Notes: a model not told the origin generated them from the sequence alone. Shown: positions 34,413 to 47,422, counted from the first letter of the stretch. The stretch is 64,000 nucleotides of DNA from Symbiodinium natans (GCA_905221605.1 CAJNDS010002370.1:401969-465968); one strand, 5' to 3'. Program-made: numbers and translations.

Positions 34413-35702
34413 ATGTTACAACAAGGCGTGCCCTCAGGACAGCTGCTTAAGTGTCGTCCTGCCCTCAGGCTCGAGGATTCTCTTTGTCTTCATTGGGTTG
34501 GGGACTTGGAGGATTGCATTCTTTGTCGCCCTTTCTCAGATTCTGCAGCGTACAGTGTGCCTTCAGGCAGTCGGCCCTTCCGAGTTGCAGCGCGCATGCT
34601 GGTCAGCCCTTGAGTTATCCGCAGTGGTGGACTAGAGAATCCTTTCAGACGTCGAGCCTCGGGTCATCAGGAAGTCATCAGGAAGTCCTCAAACATGGAT
34701 CTTCACTCTTCATTGCTTGTCCTTCAGGGGATGATAAAAAGCACTTCGGGGCAAAAGCCCAGCGGGGACATGCCTTGGCTCATCAGAGAAGGTGATTCAC
34801 GTGATCCAAATAGGCAGCTCAAAACGAATCTGGAGGGCATTGTCGACATTCCGAGACATCTGAGGGTTTGTAAGGTTTGATTCAGTAGACAGCAAACCTA
34901 TGTTCGCCTGTTTGCATGATCAACGGCACCAGTTCCGAGCATCTCCGTATGACCAGAGCAATGGTGGTGAAGCTGTGGCTTTAAAAACCCGGCATGGTTC
35001 CAGAAGCCTGGACTCCAAGGCGAACCGGCACAAGCCGCCCAACCTCTGTCCTTAGAAGTAGCGGCAAATAGTTGTCGTCTTTGTCAGTGCAATGCAACGT
35101 AATGCAATGAATGTCGTCTAGCAGGCGCTCGAGTGACACTGCAATGTCCTTCTTTGTCTTTCGCCTGCAGGTCGAGTGCTAGTATACGGCAGGGGAACAT
35201 CAGGACATCGTGCTTCAGCGTACTTGTCGGATCTTGCGCCAAGATGAAGGGCTCGGCTTGGGCAGCCTAGACTTATGCTTAGAAGCTGGATTGCTTTGCT
35301 TGTGAGCAACAAACTGGTAGTGACACCCGAAGACCTGAGGCACTATTTGGCGTAGAAGTATCGGATGTACTCTCACCACTACTCCTGACACAACCTCGTG
35401 CAGCAAACACGAAAGTTCGATTGTAGCACATTGCAGAGAGGCGGTGCCACGGGCAAGTGTACTTCATCGCGTCGCGATTCAAAGGAAGAGAGAGGGAATT
35501 GCCAGTTTCAGGGTCGCAGCGGCATGACGACAAGCCGCGCCACGTACTATTGCTGCACTAGAGGGATACATGGCGGTGAAGGCCAGGCATTCGGAGCAGA
35601 GCCAAAGGATGCACCATATGCACCGGACACGACAACACGGAAGGGATTGAATGGGATTGATTCCTTGCTTGCATCCTATGTTTGCCAACCTGTTTTTTCG
35701 GC
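34413..35702. other. no gene recognised
   Basis: Short frames only. A + strand piece at about 34732-34800 (SGQKPSGDMPWLIREGD) follows a CAG and might be an exon. Confidence 0.35.
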
Positions 35703-36745
35703 AGGAAAGATGTAAGGACGGTTCGTTTGGTCATCGCTCTGCTCACGGTTGGAGCCCTGGCTTGTCCTCTGCTTAGCAGGCTAGCACCGCAATTTAGCAC
35801 CTGCAAATCCAGAGGTTGTCACTGTGGGAAGCTTTGTTTCCATCATGGTAGAGGGCTCGCTCGTCAACACACGATACAGGGCCTCCTTGCAGCTTGGCCG
35901 CATTGCCACAAGGAAGCACAAGGATCAAGCGCTTGAAGAGGGATGAAGGTCAGGCATTCAAGGCAACAACCACTTGCTCAGACGGGCTTCTGCGCACCGA
36001 GGTGTCGAGATTGGAAATTCAGGGAAGAGAACAGCCAGGATTGCAACGGAGCTTGGGCACAATTTGGCTCATTGGTTTCACAGTTTCTGGGAATAGCAAG
36101 TTCAGAGCTTTCAATTCAAGGTGTCGTCGTGTCTTTTCCGACGGTGGTTCTCATCACTTCCATTTTATCTTTCGCCCAAGCCTGAGAAAACAACCAACAT
36201 GGCTTCAATCGTCGCAGTATGTTGTACTGCCGGAAGCAACATGAGCAAATCTGTAGAGTGCACCCAGGCAACTCTCGCCAGCCTCTTGTGGCTAGCCGTT
36301 CACATGGTCTCAGCCGATCTCACTAGAGGTGGCAGCGAAGCTTGGCCCAGGGAAGCAGAGCTCATCGGCCAACATACCTCACCTAAGACAAGCAGCACAA
36401 TAAAGATTTGCGTCTTTGCTCAGGATTTGTCAACCATGCTCGTTATCTATTTGGTGATCAAGGCGCGGAAACTCCGTGAGAGTAACCGAGACCATCCTGA
36501 CAGATCATGCTGCGCATTGAAGCATGCTAGCATGTTGGCAAACATCCTAGCAGATACTAGCTGCACAGCTGCAGGTCATCTTCCTCGGGCTGCACGCCAC
36601 GTTTATCGGGATGACCTGGCATTCGAAAGTTCCAACACACCAAGAGTTTGGATTTGCAATCCTGGGCATTGATATTGCGATGGCCACTTGCTGTGAAAGC
36701 ACTGATGTATGCAACCTTGCATGTGGGCTTATAAGGTCAGTTTGA
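35703..36745 (+). CDS. multi-pass membrane protein, unrecognised
   Basis: Exons with strong membrane character join in phase: about 36054-36179, 36268-36315, 36424-36462, 36575 onward. Together they read ELSIQGVVVSFPTVVLITSI, LSFAQATLASLLWLAVHMVS, ADLSTMLVIYLVIK and VIFLGLHATFIGMTW, that is about four successive hydrophobic helices, followed by EFGFAILGIDIAMATCC. An upstream piece at 35703-35770 (KDVRTVRLVIALLTVGALAC) supplies one more likely helix. Introns are GC, GA and GC type with AG-G acceptors. The number of helices fits a transporter or seven-helix receptor, but no family motif is visible. The last exon stays open to a TGA at 36745; its real end is not known. Confidence 0.65.
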
Positions 36746-37381
36746 CTGCCCAGGTGCTGTTGCAAACATGTGCACGTACAGACATGTGCAGACCTGGGCG
36801 CCTGGATGCAAGGTCACGCTCGCTTCCTGCACATGGGCAAAAGTTGTCCGAATGCAAGAGCAGATGATGGAGCCTTGGCAGCCTTGCAGGTATCTTGCAG
36901 GTGCTACACGTCTGAGCCCATGGCTGTTCCCGCGCGCGATGCGTGCTGCGTTGCGTGCGATGTGATCTCATCAAATCCCAGTTGATCTGAGGATGAAGGT
37001 CGTCATAAGATGGCGGAAGCTCGTAGTGCCTGCATGGAAAAGTTGCCGACATCTGCGTACAAAGACTTGCAGAGTCCTACAGGGGCCAGGCAGGGATCAG
37101 CTGTGACAAGCCAGAACAACCCTGCATCCTTGCACCCTGCAGGCTCCAGGACAATTGCGTCGTTTGCCTAAGCGATTTCGAACCAAACTGCAGAGCCCTG
37201 ACCTTGGTGCCTGTGGCGTCGTGTGGTGCATACTATTGCCGACTTCCTGTCAACGAGAGCTCGTTCAAACGGTCAAATGGTTGCGTTGGGAGAGGATGGG
37301 AATGAACAAAAGAGGGACACAACACAACGAACAACATGTTTGCGTGGAATGTTTGGCATGCCTAGGGTGCACATGTCATGG

Positions 37382-38014
37382 TTAAGAGCGAATCATGCTG
37401 CTACTTTGGGTCAAGCCAGGCTGTGAGCCAGAATGGCGGTGCTTTGCCACTGCGTCCACCAAGCTAGCCTTCACCGCCTCTTCCGCGAGCTCGGACGAAT
37501 GCATGAGGGACATCAAGGGACTCCCATCACTATTGAATAGCTCCTCAGCAATGCTCCATTCGCGACTCGCAGTGGCGAAGGCCTTGCTTGCCCAACTCAA
37601 CTTGACCACCGAGAACTTCCCGTCCAAGGCATAGTTGTCCGCGTCGAAGGAGACGGAACCCTCGGAACCCATCAACAAGCGGCCCACACCCAGCAATTTC
37701 GGGATCTGGCCCTGAACCACCTGAGTCTGAGTCGTCCATCCAGATCTGTCCACCACCCCGGAAGCGGATGCGTTTGAGATGCGTCTGCGGAATGAAACTG
37801 ACATGAGGAAGACAACACCAACGAAAGAAAGATCAAAAAGAAAGAACATAAGAAATACTGGTAGCAAGAAGCCTACACCGACTGAAAGAAAGACGACGGA
37901 CAGAAACTGGCATCGGCGAGAGGGCATGTTCTGGGCATGTTGTAGCTTTTTTGGCAACGCGAATTCCATGGGCAATCTTGCACAAGAGCCTGGATCTCGA
38001 CAATGCAAAAACAT
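37382..38014 (-). CDS. hypothetical protein on the minus strand
   Basis: A 210-codon frame whose C-terminal two thirds look coding: TTQTQVVQGQIPKLLGVGRL, LMGSEGSVSFDADNYALDGK, FATASREWSIAEELFNSDGS, SSELAEEAVKASLVDAVAKH. Reading leftward, the segment is preceded by a pyrimidine-rich stretch and an AG near 37800, which would suit a splice acceptor, so the first third (hydrophobic FLLPVFLMFFLFDL) is probably intron. No family recognised. It is the only clear coding signal on this strand, so a retroelement-derived or transposed origin is possible. Confidence 0.45.
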   Translation of the reverse strand: MFLHCRDPGSCARLPMEFALPKKLQHAQNMPSRRCQFLSVVFLSVGVGFLLPVFLMFFLFDLSFVGVVFLMSVSFRRRISNASASGVVDRSGWTTQTQVVQGQIPKLLGVGRLLMGSEGSVSFDADNYALDGKFSVVKLSWASKAFATASREWSIAEELFNSDGSPLMSLMHSSELAEEAVKASLVDAVAKHRHSGSQPGLTQSSSMIRS

Positions 38015-38063
38015 GCATATGAGTCCCTAGCCGAGCACCAGCTGCGAACTCTTGCGGGGCAGC

Positions 38064-38099
38064 TTCAAACCCTTCAAACCCTTCAAACCCTTCAGACCT
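38064..38099. repeat. 9-bp tandem repeat TTCAAACCC
   Basis: Three full units and a diverged fourth. A frame through it would give an LQT repeat. Confidence 0.9.
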
Positions 38100-38215
38100 G
38101 TGAAAGTTCGGCTTTTTTGTTAAGCCAAGGCCTTGCAGCGGGGCTCGGACGCTCAACAGCGAAGTGTTTGTTTCTTATATACGAGCCGAACCATACGTTG
38201 TTGAATGGTTTTTGA

Positions 38216-41095
38216 ACAGGAAGTCCCCCCAGTGGCCCCGCCAGGCCTGAAAAAGGGAGGAACCCGTTGTGTAAACCAGTCAGACGGGGCTTGCGCAGCC
38301 GACCCGCCAGCAGGACCAGAGCCAGTAGCTTCGAGCACTTGAGGACCAGAGCACAGTTGCTGGTACAGTCGCCTACCTTGAGCCTCCCAAGCCTGCTTCC
38401 CCATTCCGGTCAACCACATTTGAAGGCAGGGCCAGCACAGCCGATACAACAAGTAGTCTAGTTGACGGTGTTTCTTTCACATTATTGCATCCAATGTGAC
38501 CGCCTGTCCGGCCTGTATGCTGTTGCTTCTTGCATTGCATGTACTTGCATTGCTGCTGTTGGGATGAGCACCTTCAGAGTGCCCGAAACCATGAATGTTT
38601 TCCAGCCGTTGTGGGGACCAGGAACGTCACGACAACCCTGAAAGCTCTCCAACCGTCACGGGTTCCATGAATGTTCTCCGACTTCTTACGCCTTGCTACG
38701 CACACGTAAAGCTTGAGCCCTGAAGCAACCTCCAAAAAAAACTATTCCTTCCTCGCTGCTTTGCTGTCAACCGTCACAAAGAACGGTGTCCAAAAAGACC
38801 CCTGAAAAAGCACTGGCAGGCGTGGCATTTTCAAACGAATACATTGTAGCATGCTGATGCAACCAAGAAACGATGCCTCAAAAAAGACCATAGCGCGGTT
38901 CTCGCACTGGCAGGCGTGGGTTAAAACACAGTTTCCCGAGCCGTCCACGACCGCTGGCCGCAGCGCCACCTTGTTTGACCTTGTCTTCGGTTCACTGACT
39001 TGTGGCCTTGCCTCGCCCGTTATTTATCTGTCGCGAAGGTCGCTCGGTTCTCAACAAGATACATGAGCAACAGGTCTGCGCAAGATCACATGCCACGCCC
39101 TACCAGCATCATGAGTTGCAGAGCAAAAAGCAACTGTTCGTGCTTGCCATCTAGAAGTTCAGACGTGACATGTACAAAGCCGCGAAGCCTGAAGGCGAAA
39201 CCACGACAGGATGACCTGCAATTGGAATGCTTACTTTACCGTTGAAGTGCTACACATTCAGCATCAAATTGCAGAGAAGAACAGGAAGGGACGGCCAAAG
39301 TTATCAACTGATAGCTGCAGCTTAGGTCGCTCGGCTAGCTTGTGGGCATGTGTTCCATGCAACTTGGCCATCAAGATTTAAGATGCAAGAAATTGCCGTG
39401 GGCTGGAAGGTGCATGTGGTCCTGAGATGGTCTCGCCAGGAGAGTGTGCGCTCATCTCAGGCAGCTTGCATCAAGAACTGGCTCATCGATGCTTCGCACG
39501 ATACCTGTCCATATCGGTGCCGCGAAGACCCTTTGGATGTGGACTCTTGGACTCTACCTCTTCAGAGCGCGGAACCAGGTTCCAGACACAAGTGGAATTG
39601 CGATATGAGAGAGACAGAGAGGGGGCCCTACGGGCTAGAACCTGCTTACCCATCTCAACCCCCATAGAAGAATATGATTCGGGAAGAAAGTCTCCGTAAA
39701 TTAACCTCCACGTTTGGAATATCTGCGACCCCGGAGTCTGAAGACGGACGACGAAGTAAATTTCTGTGCAACGGTTAGTGCAACGGTGTACTCCTTGGGT
39801 TTGCTTGTTATTTTGAACCCGTTATTGCACTTAAGGGACGCCCATGGCTTTTATTTTGTTTCCTCTGACGCCGGGGGGGGAAGCCTTGTCATGCTGCACT
39901 TGACATAGCTGTCCAATGTACCAGGAAAAAAGCGGATGACGAGGCGTGTTGGCGCAGTTGTGGATTTGAGGAGAAAGTCAGTGGAGACACGTCGCGGCTG
40001 CGACCCACGCATTGGGACAGAGAAAGTCCCATCTCCCAGTCCCCCAAAGCCAAACCGAAACCGATCTTAAAGATAGTGTTTCAGGCAAGGCATTATCGGA
40101 TCCACTTTGCCTCGGCAAAAAAAACCTTTCCTTGCCAAGCCATGTTCATTCGTCTTTTCCCTAAAGTCTTTTTTTGCGAATGGTTTGTCCACGAACGTCT
40201 AACAGACTGCTTGGGCAGTGCTGCCATCGGCACTTAAGTACAGTGAAAATGCAGGACAGTCCAGAAATGTGCCACGTTCCTGCGCTCAGGGGCCCATTCA
40301 TGTTCGACGTACGTTACCACCGCCGGGTCACCTTGCACATTACCAAATGCTTCCCCGAACCCAACAAGCCCCTCCTTTGTCAACTTGCACAGTGGTTTCA
40401 CATCGAGCCTCCTTTGCCCCTGGGGTTGGTGCCGGGATTTAGTCGGTTTAGACATGAAGGCTAGTAAAAGGTGCACGCAAAATAATCAGGCAGCATTCTC
40501 TCAGCTAAGGTGGAAGTGGCAGGCGAGCAGACCTGACCGCACGGAGACTTTTAAAGATGCGAAGGGGCTTTGGGGCTTTAAATGTTGGAACTACGGCGCT
40601 AAGATGCAGGCTGAGGCTCTCGGCAGCTACTGCGAAAACTTTGATTATGCTTAGGCCTGTGAAGTTAATCGTCGTCGACAAAAGAAACTAAATCCATGCG
40701 AACTTATCTTCCACACTTCACGAGACGTCGACACATCGAGATGTCTTCAACAGCTACCTTTTCAGCCGCTTCCGTTTTTTCCCAGCTTGTGGTGGAAGCT
40801 CCACTGAGCTCTGGTAGTTTGTCGCCCCAGTCATGATGGCGTTTTGGCAGGCAGTAGGGTTCCACGTGGCCACGTGGGGCCTCGCGGCACAACACAGCAA
40901 ACCGCGATTGCGATAATGTTTCGAGGCTAGCACTTGTTGGATTTGCAAGCCTCTCTCTCTTCTGCTCAACGTGTGATCCATGTACAGGTCCCTCAGCGTG
41001 CCTTGAGTCACGCTGAAGGAATGCACGTGCTTGGTTGATTTGTTAAAAGTTGATGAGCTCGCTTCTACGAGAGGTTTTTCAAAGAATTGTGAGGG
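38216..41095. other. 2.9 kb without a recognised gene
   Basis: Frames on both strands are short and overlap. Nothing resembles a known domain. Confidence 0.5.
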
Positions 41096-42830
41096 ATGAG
41101 GTGCCCTCCAACAGCATGGCGAAGTTACAGATGCACCTCATAGATCTGTTGCCAAGCTTATCCAACGAACATACTTAAAACAATCGGAACAGTGACGCCA
41201 GTGTTGGAGGCAGCTACAGATGCAGGCTTCGTGCGTGACGAGGCTTCCACTGCTCACGGGAGCATGGTCTACTCCAAGATATCCTGAAAGAAGGTGAGAA
41301 TCAATGCGTGCTTCAGTTGCAGCAGGGGCGATCACTCTACAGTCTTCTGCGGCTGCTGGGGGAGGACTTGGCTTTCTGCTCGTGCTTCGCTGTGCTTCAG
41401 GCCACCAGGTCCACTCAGTTCCGCAAGCGATCCGCCACGGCAGGTGGCCGAGCACGGACATCACCACGATGACCTCTTCACTTTGCTGGTTGCACGGGTC
41501 CTGGCGCACAACAAGATGTGAGAGCACGATGTCACCCCGTTACAATCATTGGGTGTCGACAACACTATCACGCTCGGAATTACGTCGAGGCATTGCAGCA
41601 AGTGGAAGCAGGCATCCGAGCGCAGCAGGGTAGTAGTCATCGTTCATGCTAGGTAGGCTGGTACGTACATCCCACAAGTTCACCCGCCATAGCGGCGAAG
41701 CCTGTCTCGCATGTTATATCTGTATATATATATATATATGTATGTGTATATATATATGTATAGAAAGTTGAATATAAATTCCATCAGGTTTCGTCATGAC
41801 TGACGTCACTTGTGCTTTGCCAAGCATTGCAACTCACACAGACACATCGCTGGCAGGTGATGTGACTCTGTCCGAGCTGCTGACCCGAGCTAAGGCGTGT
41901 ACCCTTTGCAGGATGAATGGTATTCCCAGCTGTCCAAGCTTCAACAGTGATTGGCCAGGTGATTCTACAGGTCATGATCTGTCGGAGCACCCCGCTTCGC
42001 ATGCAACCTGCTCGTCTAGTTGAAGTGCTAGAGGCCCCTTGCGCACTGCTTGTGGGAGTCCTGCTAGTTGGAGTACATGTTGCCGCAGATGCTGGCAAGC
42101 TCTGGTGAGTGGAGTCCGGGCCGTAAACAGACGGCGTGCTTTTTTCGAGGAAAGACAAAAGAGAAAATGTCGGAAAATGGACCACAGATGGGGCATTGAG
42201 CCGATCCTCCAAGGTGCAGAGCTGCTTGCAGCTGTTGCAGAGGAAGTCGTGTCAAACTCGCAGGCCGGCGCATCACTGTCATGTCCATGTTGTTTCCAGG
42301 TTGTTTCCAGGTTTCCTGGGCCATGGGCTTGTCCCCTTCCCGCAAGCCGTAGCACGCTCAATCATGGCACGCTGTTATGTTTTGCAGCTGTCTCCGAGGC
42401 TTTGGGTCCGGCCGGCAGGTTTCTAAGATCGCGCAGCTGATCGCAGCTGCATCGGTCCCTTCATTTTGCTTGTTTTCTATTGACGAGGTATCGCATCAGC
42501 TCTCCATGCATTGTCAAGGCAGAAGGAGTTGGTCTGCATGACTGTGGAAGAAGGCCGTTGCAAATGAGAAGGGTGGAGAGTCTGCTTCACAGGCTCGGCG
42601 CCTTGGCTGAACCACGGTGCCTGCTGAGTCAAGGTGCGACGCCTCAGGAAGCATATACAGACAGAGGAAGATGTAAAGAGAAGTTCAGGGTGGCACGGAT
42701 CATCACGGATCAATGATCAGCCTCCACGTGGCAATGCTGGAAGGTTGGGCAGATCTCGTGGCCAAGGGGCTCGTCAGCGGTGCTGCCGAGGCCTGGCACA
42801 CATGATTCACGGCCATGCGGCCAAGATATG
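41096..42830 (+). other. possible exons of an unrecognised gene
   Basis: Several + strand pieces look coding. At 41117 an ATG starts MAKLQMHLIDLLPSLSNEH; 41188-41285 reads TIGTVTPVLEAATDAGFVRD and on; 41447-41520 reads EHGHHHDDLFTLLVARVLAH; 42025-42080 is hydrophobic (CALLVGVLLVGVHV); 42732-42800 reads MLEGWADLVAKGLVSGAAEA. I cannot join them or name a family. An AT-rich microsatellite (41717-41763) separates the first three from the rest. Confidence 0.35.
41717..41763. repeat. TA-rich microsatellite
   Basis: TA dinucleotides interrupted by TGTATG units. Confidence 0.95.
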
Positions 42831-43120
42831 AGCTGCGGACTGTCAAGGGAGAAGATGTAGCCACCTCATATCGTTGCCCTTGTCGCGGAAAGGGGCCATC
42901 GCATAAAGAACCAAGTCAGCTAGCGCGACTGCCCGTGCCATAGCTTTGGATTTGGCCGTGTCCAAGAGAAGCACTCTGCCAAATCCGCATCTGCCAAGCT
43001 TGTGGACCGCTGCAGGGCCGCGGCACTATTGCGGTCACTGTTGGTGGGAAGCCTGGCCCGTGACATTCCGTTGACAACGGGTTTTGGCTGTCGGAATTCT
43101 CAAAATCCTGAATGTTCCAG

Positions 43121-43560
43121 AACATGTGGTGAAGCATCGCACAGCACAGCCGCGCTTCTGCTACCGTGCTCCTGAAGTGTTCATTTAGTGTTTGCTTCTG
43201 TCCCAGGCTTTCACCATCCGAGCATCAGAATGCAATCAACTCTCTGCATCGCGTATCAGATTGAACCGACTCAAATGCAAACGACCGTGTACATAAGACG
43301 TTTGACCTTCGGCTACGAGCCAGTGAGCTTTTAGGAGTACCTTGGCAGTCGCGTTTAGCTCATGAGCCATGAACCGATCTCAGAGCATGCCGAAGCTGCG
43401 GCCAAGCCGTGCAGACTTGGCCGACAGACCCGGAAGCAGCACGGCGCCCGTATGGCCCAACAGAAGAATGAGCGTTGGCAAGTGATAGAGATTGTAGGGA
43501 CGAAGCCGAGGCAGCTTGAAGTCACAAGCCCTGTCAAGAACGGAGTCATTGTCGCAGCTT
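43121..43560 (+). CDS. fragments resembling a CMGC-type protein kinase
   Basis: The exon 43121-43176 reads HVVKHRTAQPRFCYRAPE, close to the activation-loop end of DYRK, ERK7 and other CMGC kinases (RFYRAPEV). About 300 bases on, after an AG, 43467-43505 reads NERWQVIEIVGT, similar to the post-insert segment IIxxxGTP; just before it is a piece RPGSSTAP resembling LFPGSST. The intervening DxWSxGC segment and the N-lobe are not seen, though SPCIVKAEGV near 42500 could be an N-lobe strand. Either a kinase gene with exons I cannot join or a broken copy. Confidence 0.4.
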
Positions 43561-46103
43561 GATCGCAGACAAGAATCTGTTCCTGTCAACGCCATCAAAA
43601 CCGGAGCCCAGGAGGATGCCGGCACCTGTCCGACTAGAGTTCCAACGTCACTCAGCTCCGGCTACGGGACCCATGGGACGAGCCTTACTTTGCAAGGAGT
43701 TGTTCCAAGTTGGCGCGCTCAGCAAGCCATTTTGCCTTGGCTTCTTGTGATGCAGTGGGCATTAAATGTTGTCATGGTCATCGTGACGGTGAACAGCAGG
43801 CTGGCTGTTTCTCAATGTGTCCAGCCAGGATCTCTGGTTGAGAGGGCTTTTGAACTTCCAAGTAACTCAAGCACGAAAGTTGTGTCCTCCTTGCAGCTTG
43901 CTGTAGTCGTCGTTTACAAATCTGTTGGTGGCCTGACATCAATCTGTCGCAGCAATGTTCCGAATCCCTGAATCTCAGAAAAGCAAACGTTCCACGTGAG
44001 GCCCACTCCGTCGCAGCCCGCTTCGCGCCATCCCGACATAGTATCTTTCGTAGCATCTTCAACCCAACACCCGAATTCTCAACCTCAAGCCTAATGCGTA
44101 TTGGACGGTAGACCGACTAGTTTTCCGCGATATTCTTTTGAAGCACGTTGACCTCAGCGGACCCAGCGCAGGGAAATCGTGTAGGTTTCCTGGCCATGCT
44201 TTTGTGAACTAGAGCACACAGAGTTTAGCTTTGTTCCACCACAAGGGCAAGGCACTCACAGCACACAAAAGCAAGATGGGCAAAATATTCTTACGATTGT
44301 TTAAGGAAGAACGGTTGAGAGACCGGCTGCTCTCGCAAGGAAGCAACGTGAAGGCGGCTCCGGCCTAAGTCTTCTCTTTCTGACAGAAACGGGGCTCTGC
44401 TTTGACGCTTTGCTCTTTGAAAGCCGTGAAAACTTCTCTGTTCTCTGTTTGAGGTCGGCAAGTGGTTCAAGTTTCAGAGTTACATCGACGGGCTTGAGAA
44501 CCGAAGTGTTACAATGCCACAGCTGGTGCAGATCAGCAGCTTTGCCGTGCTTTGTCTGAATTACCCAGTATTTGGTGCAGAGTAATCGCTATCACTGTGA
44601 TTGAAATTGAGGGAGGAGTGGGGGGATAGGTACTGGTGTTGAGAATCTCCACAAGACCGCTTGTCGACAAATGCACTGGGTCTCAAAAAGCTGCTGGAAT
44701 CAAGAATGTCCTGTTCCATAAACGTTGCCCGGTGATGGATGGATGAAGCCTCAGCGCAGGGTTTGGCCTGGAAGCGTCATCCCCCAAATAGGGGAACGAT
44801 TTCTCTCCGGCCAGCCGGACTTCTTTGACCCTGGAAGGTAAGACTTGTGTCTTTTTCATTGCCGCATAGTGCAATGCAAAAAAACGGAGGGTGTGGGGGC
44901 TGCTTTAGATATTTGCCCGACTAGTTGGATTTTGGAGGAATACTTATCGCACGTTCACCCGGATTCTGGCACGAGCACAATACTTAATTGGCGAGCCTTT
45001 ATATAATTAGTTCCAGCGCGCCGGATTGAAGCCCTCCGATGCCACAGCATTACTGCTTTTGTAGAGCCAGTAATGTGGTTTCAAATGGGAGATCAAGAAA
45101 TGCCAACCTGTGCCCATGGTGCGCCCTGTACCTTCAGCATTGAACACAACGAAAAGCTTTGTGGCTCAGCTCTCAAAGCTGGGAAAAACATCGAAGGGAT
45201 GCGCTCTTTGCCCACTAGAAGGGCATTCACGTCCGGGTGTTGCTGGGTTCCGTCGTTTCCCGGATCCCACACTCCCCACGCCCCGCTTCCGAAGCTTCAC
45301 CGCCTTGATGTCTGAAAGACTGTCCGCTGTGAAGGTGCGACAGTGCTACAGCTGGGGCATGCAGCCTTCTGCGCTGAACTTCCACAGCATTCATGAGTGG
45401 ATCGTGAAGCCAGCAACGAGGCCCAACGGCAAGAGGGCTAAACCTCCTGCCTTGAGCTGCCATCTTCACGACGATGTTTTGAAGTGCTTCTTGTCTGCCA
45501 GGGAGTACAACAGTTCGATGATGGAGCACCTCTCGGACAGGAAGTTAGTTCCCAACTGGTCCCCTGGCTGCAGCATGCCCACTGCATGATCCTGGTGCCG
45601 GGTGCCCATTGCGATTCGTAACTTTAGTTGGATGTTTATCAGGGACCAACAGGACATATAAACATAAAGATCCGATGACACCATCATCCACGCTTTCCAG
45701 GAAGGACCTATCTCATCTACATGCGAGCATTTGCATCTCTTGTTAGTGTGTCGGGCTCATTTTAGGGCCTAGGGGGTATCATGACTGCCGGTGGGGATTC
45801 CGTAGGTGTCGTGCCTTAATTGCATCACCACCAGGCAGGGGATTCTTGACGGGGAAAAAATCGTAGGATCTTTATGTGGTAAGTAAAACACAAGCGAACA
45901 AAATTTTGTAGGATCTTTATGTGGGTGCCAAAAACCAAGGAAAAGGCAATACCACGTAAGGATCCCGCTAAAAAAACTCAGGATTCCGCAGCTGGTTTGT
46001 GCGGCTCTGGGTGCCCTAAGAAACGACCGTTCCGTAAAACTTTAGACTCTCCTGCCGCAGCAGGAAACAGTAAGAAAGCACCCATTCCAGCTAATATATA
46101 ACG
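43561..46103. other. 2.5 kb without a recognised gene
   Basis: The longest frame (45110-45589, +, 159 codons) includes FHSIHEWIVKPATRPNGKRA and LKCFLSAREYNSSMMEHLSD, which have protein-like composition but no domain. The rest is short frames. Confidence 0.35.
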
Positions 46104-47274
46104 TTGCGGCAAGGTGCCTGCAGAGGCTGTCCTGGGTACCTGCAAGATCTTGATTTGGAAATTTCTTTACCTGTCCAATTTCTTCCCTCGTTTACAACAC
46201 ATATGCAGCTAGCTCTCCGCCGTCTGGGCTTGGCCAACTTTTTCAAGTTCGCAGTCAGCTGCTGTGCAGCAAGGGGCGCAGCCCAGTGGCAGAAACCTGA
46301 GGTTTGTCAGCCACTTCTGGGGAGATCGGATGCAGAAGTTCTTGGAATGCTTGAGGCATCACGGCTAAGTGTTGAGGTCATGTGGTGGAAGTGATGAGCT
46401 ATGATGAGCTACATGCAATGGCTTGTTCCATGACAAGAGCCGAGGCAGCATCTTGCCGTGCGTGGACTGAGCGCAAGAACTGGATACTGGCTGTTTGCCT
46501 TTGCGAACCGACACCATGCGCCATGACTGAGCATGCATTCCGCTATGTTGCAGGTTGCCGGCCAGAGAACATTGTACTAGCCCGAACACATGCGATTACC
46601 AATCTTAGCAAGGATGAGTTGCTTGTGGACGCACCGAGTTCTTTTCCTGAACTTTCCCTCGCGGTATCATTTGAAATCAGATCCTGCCTCGCTCCGCATC
46701 CCCAAAAAGCATCCCTTCCAAAAGTTCAAATCTGCCAACACCAGAATCATGCGAAACCTCTTGAGCACAAGAGCACGCAAACAAGTGCTCGGAATTCCAC
46801 ATCTTGGCATGTGCTTTTGTATTGTGGTGGACTTTGGCCCGGGTTTGTTGCTGCTGCGGTTGCAGCCTTGAAAAAGACAGTGGCAATAAGCCACAGAACG
46901 CAGCATGAGGTATGGAAGAATCTAAACATCCAAGAAGTGCAGAATAGTACTGCGGGACATGTACTACGCCAAGGAGGGGCCGTTTTATGGGCTGTATGGG
47001 TTCTATAGCACTATTTCGGTGCTACATAGGTATACATGGACAAATAAGAAGGTATAAGCATCTGGATATTGAACAACTAAACGACAGCATCGTTCAATTG
47101 ACAGCAGACACACGGCTGGAGCAAAACATAGCGACGCCTCCGGCCCGAAGGCTTAAATCAGACAACAACGACAACCACCACGACGACAACGACGGCGACG
47201 AAATCGACAACGACAAGCAGCCAACCATGCAACCACCAAGCGTCACACAAGGTAGAAGGGTGAACGGTCCCTAG
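46104..47274 (+). other. uncertain coding region, unrecognised
   Basis: Frames in several phases have protein-like parts: 46155-46370 (FLPSFTTHMQLALRRLGLAN, SDAEVLGMLEASR), 46675-46790 (KSDPASLRIPKKHPFQKFKS) and 46957-47050 (YYAKEGPFYGLYGFYSTISV). Repeated changes of phase without clear splice sites suggest a decayed gene or retroelement. The last 130 bases are a GAC/AAC-rich tail following a 27-base element. Confidence 0.3.
47131..47157 (+). repeat. 27-base element, copy 1
   Basis: Contains CTCCGGCCCGAAGGCTTAAA and is followed by an AAC/GAC-rich simple tail. Copy 2, at 49335-49361, differs at one base. Confidence 0.85.
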
Positions 47275-47422
47275 AATTCCTTCTCACGGTCATTCCTACC
47301 ATCCCTTAGTTCGTTGCACTTCCTCCTTTTGATTCCCCTGCCTTCTGTCGGCAGACATCTGTTCAACCATGCGATTTCATTCTGATCAGCTGCTTATTCA
47401 GTTTCTTGCTGTCCTCCTTGCC

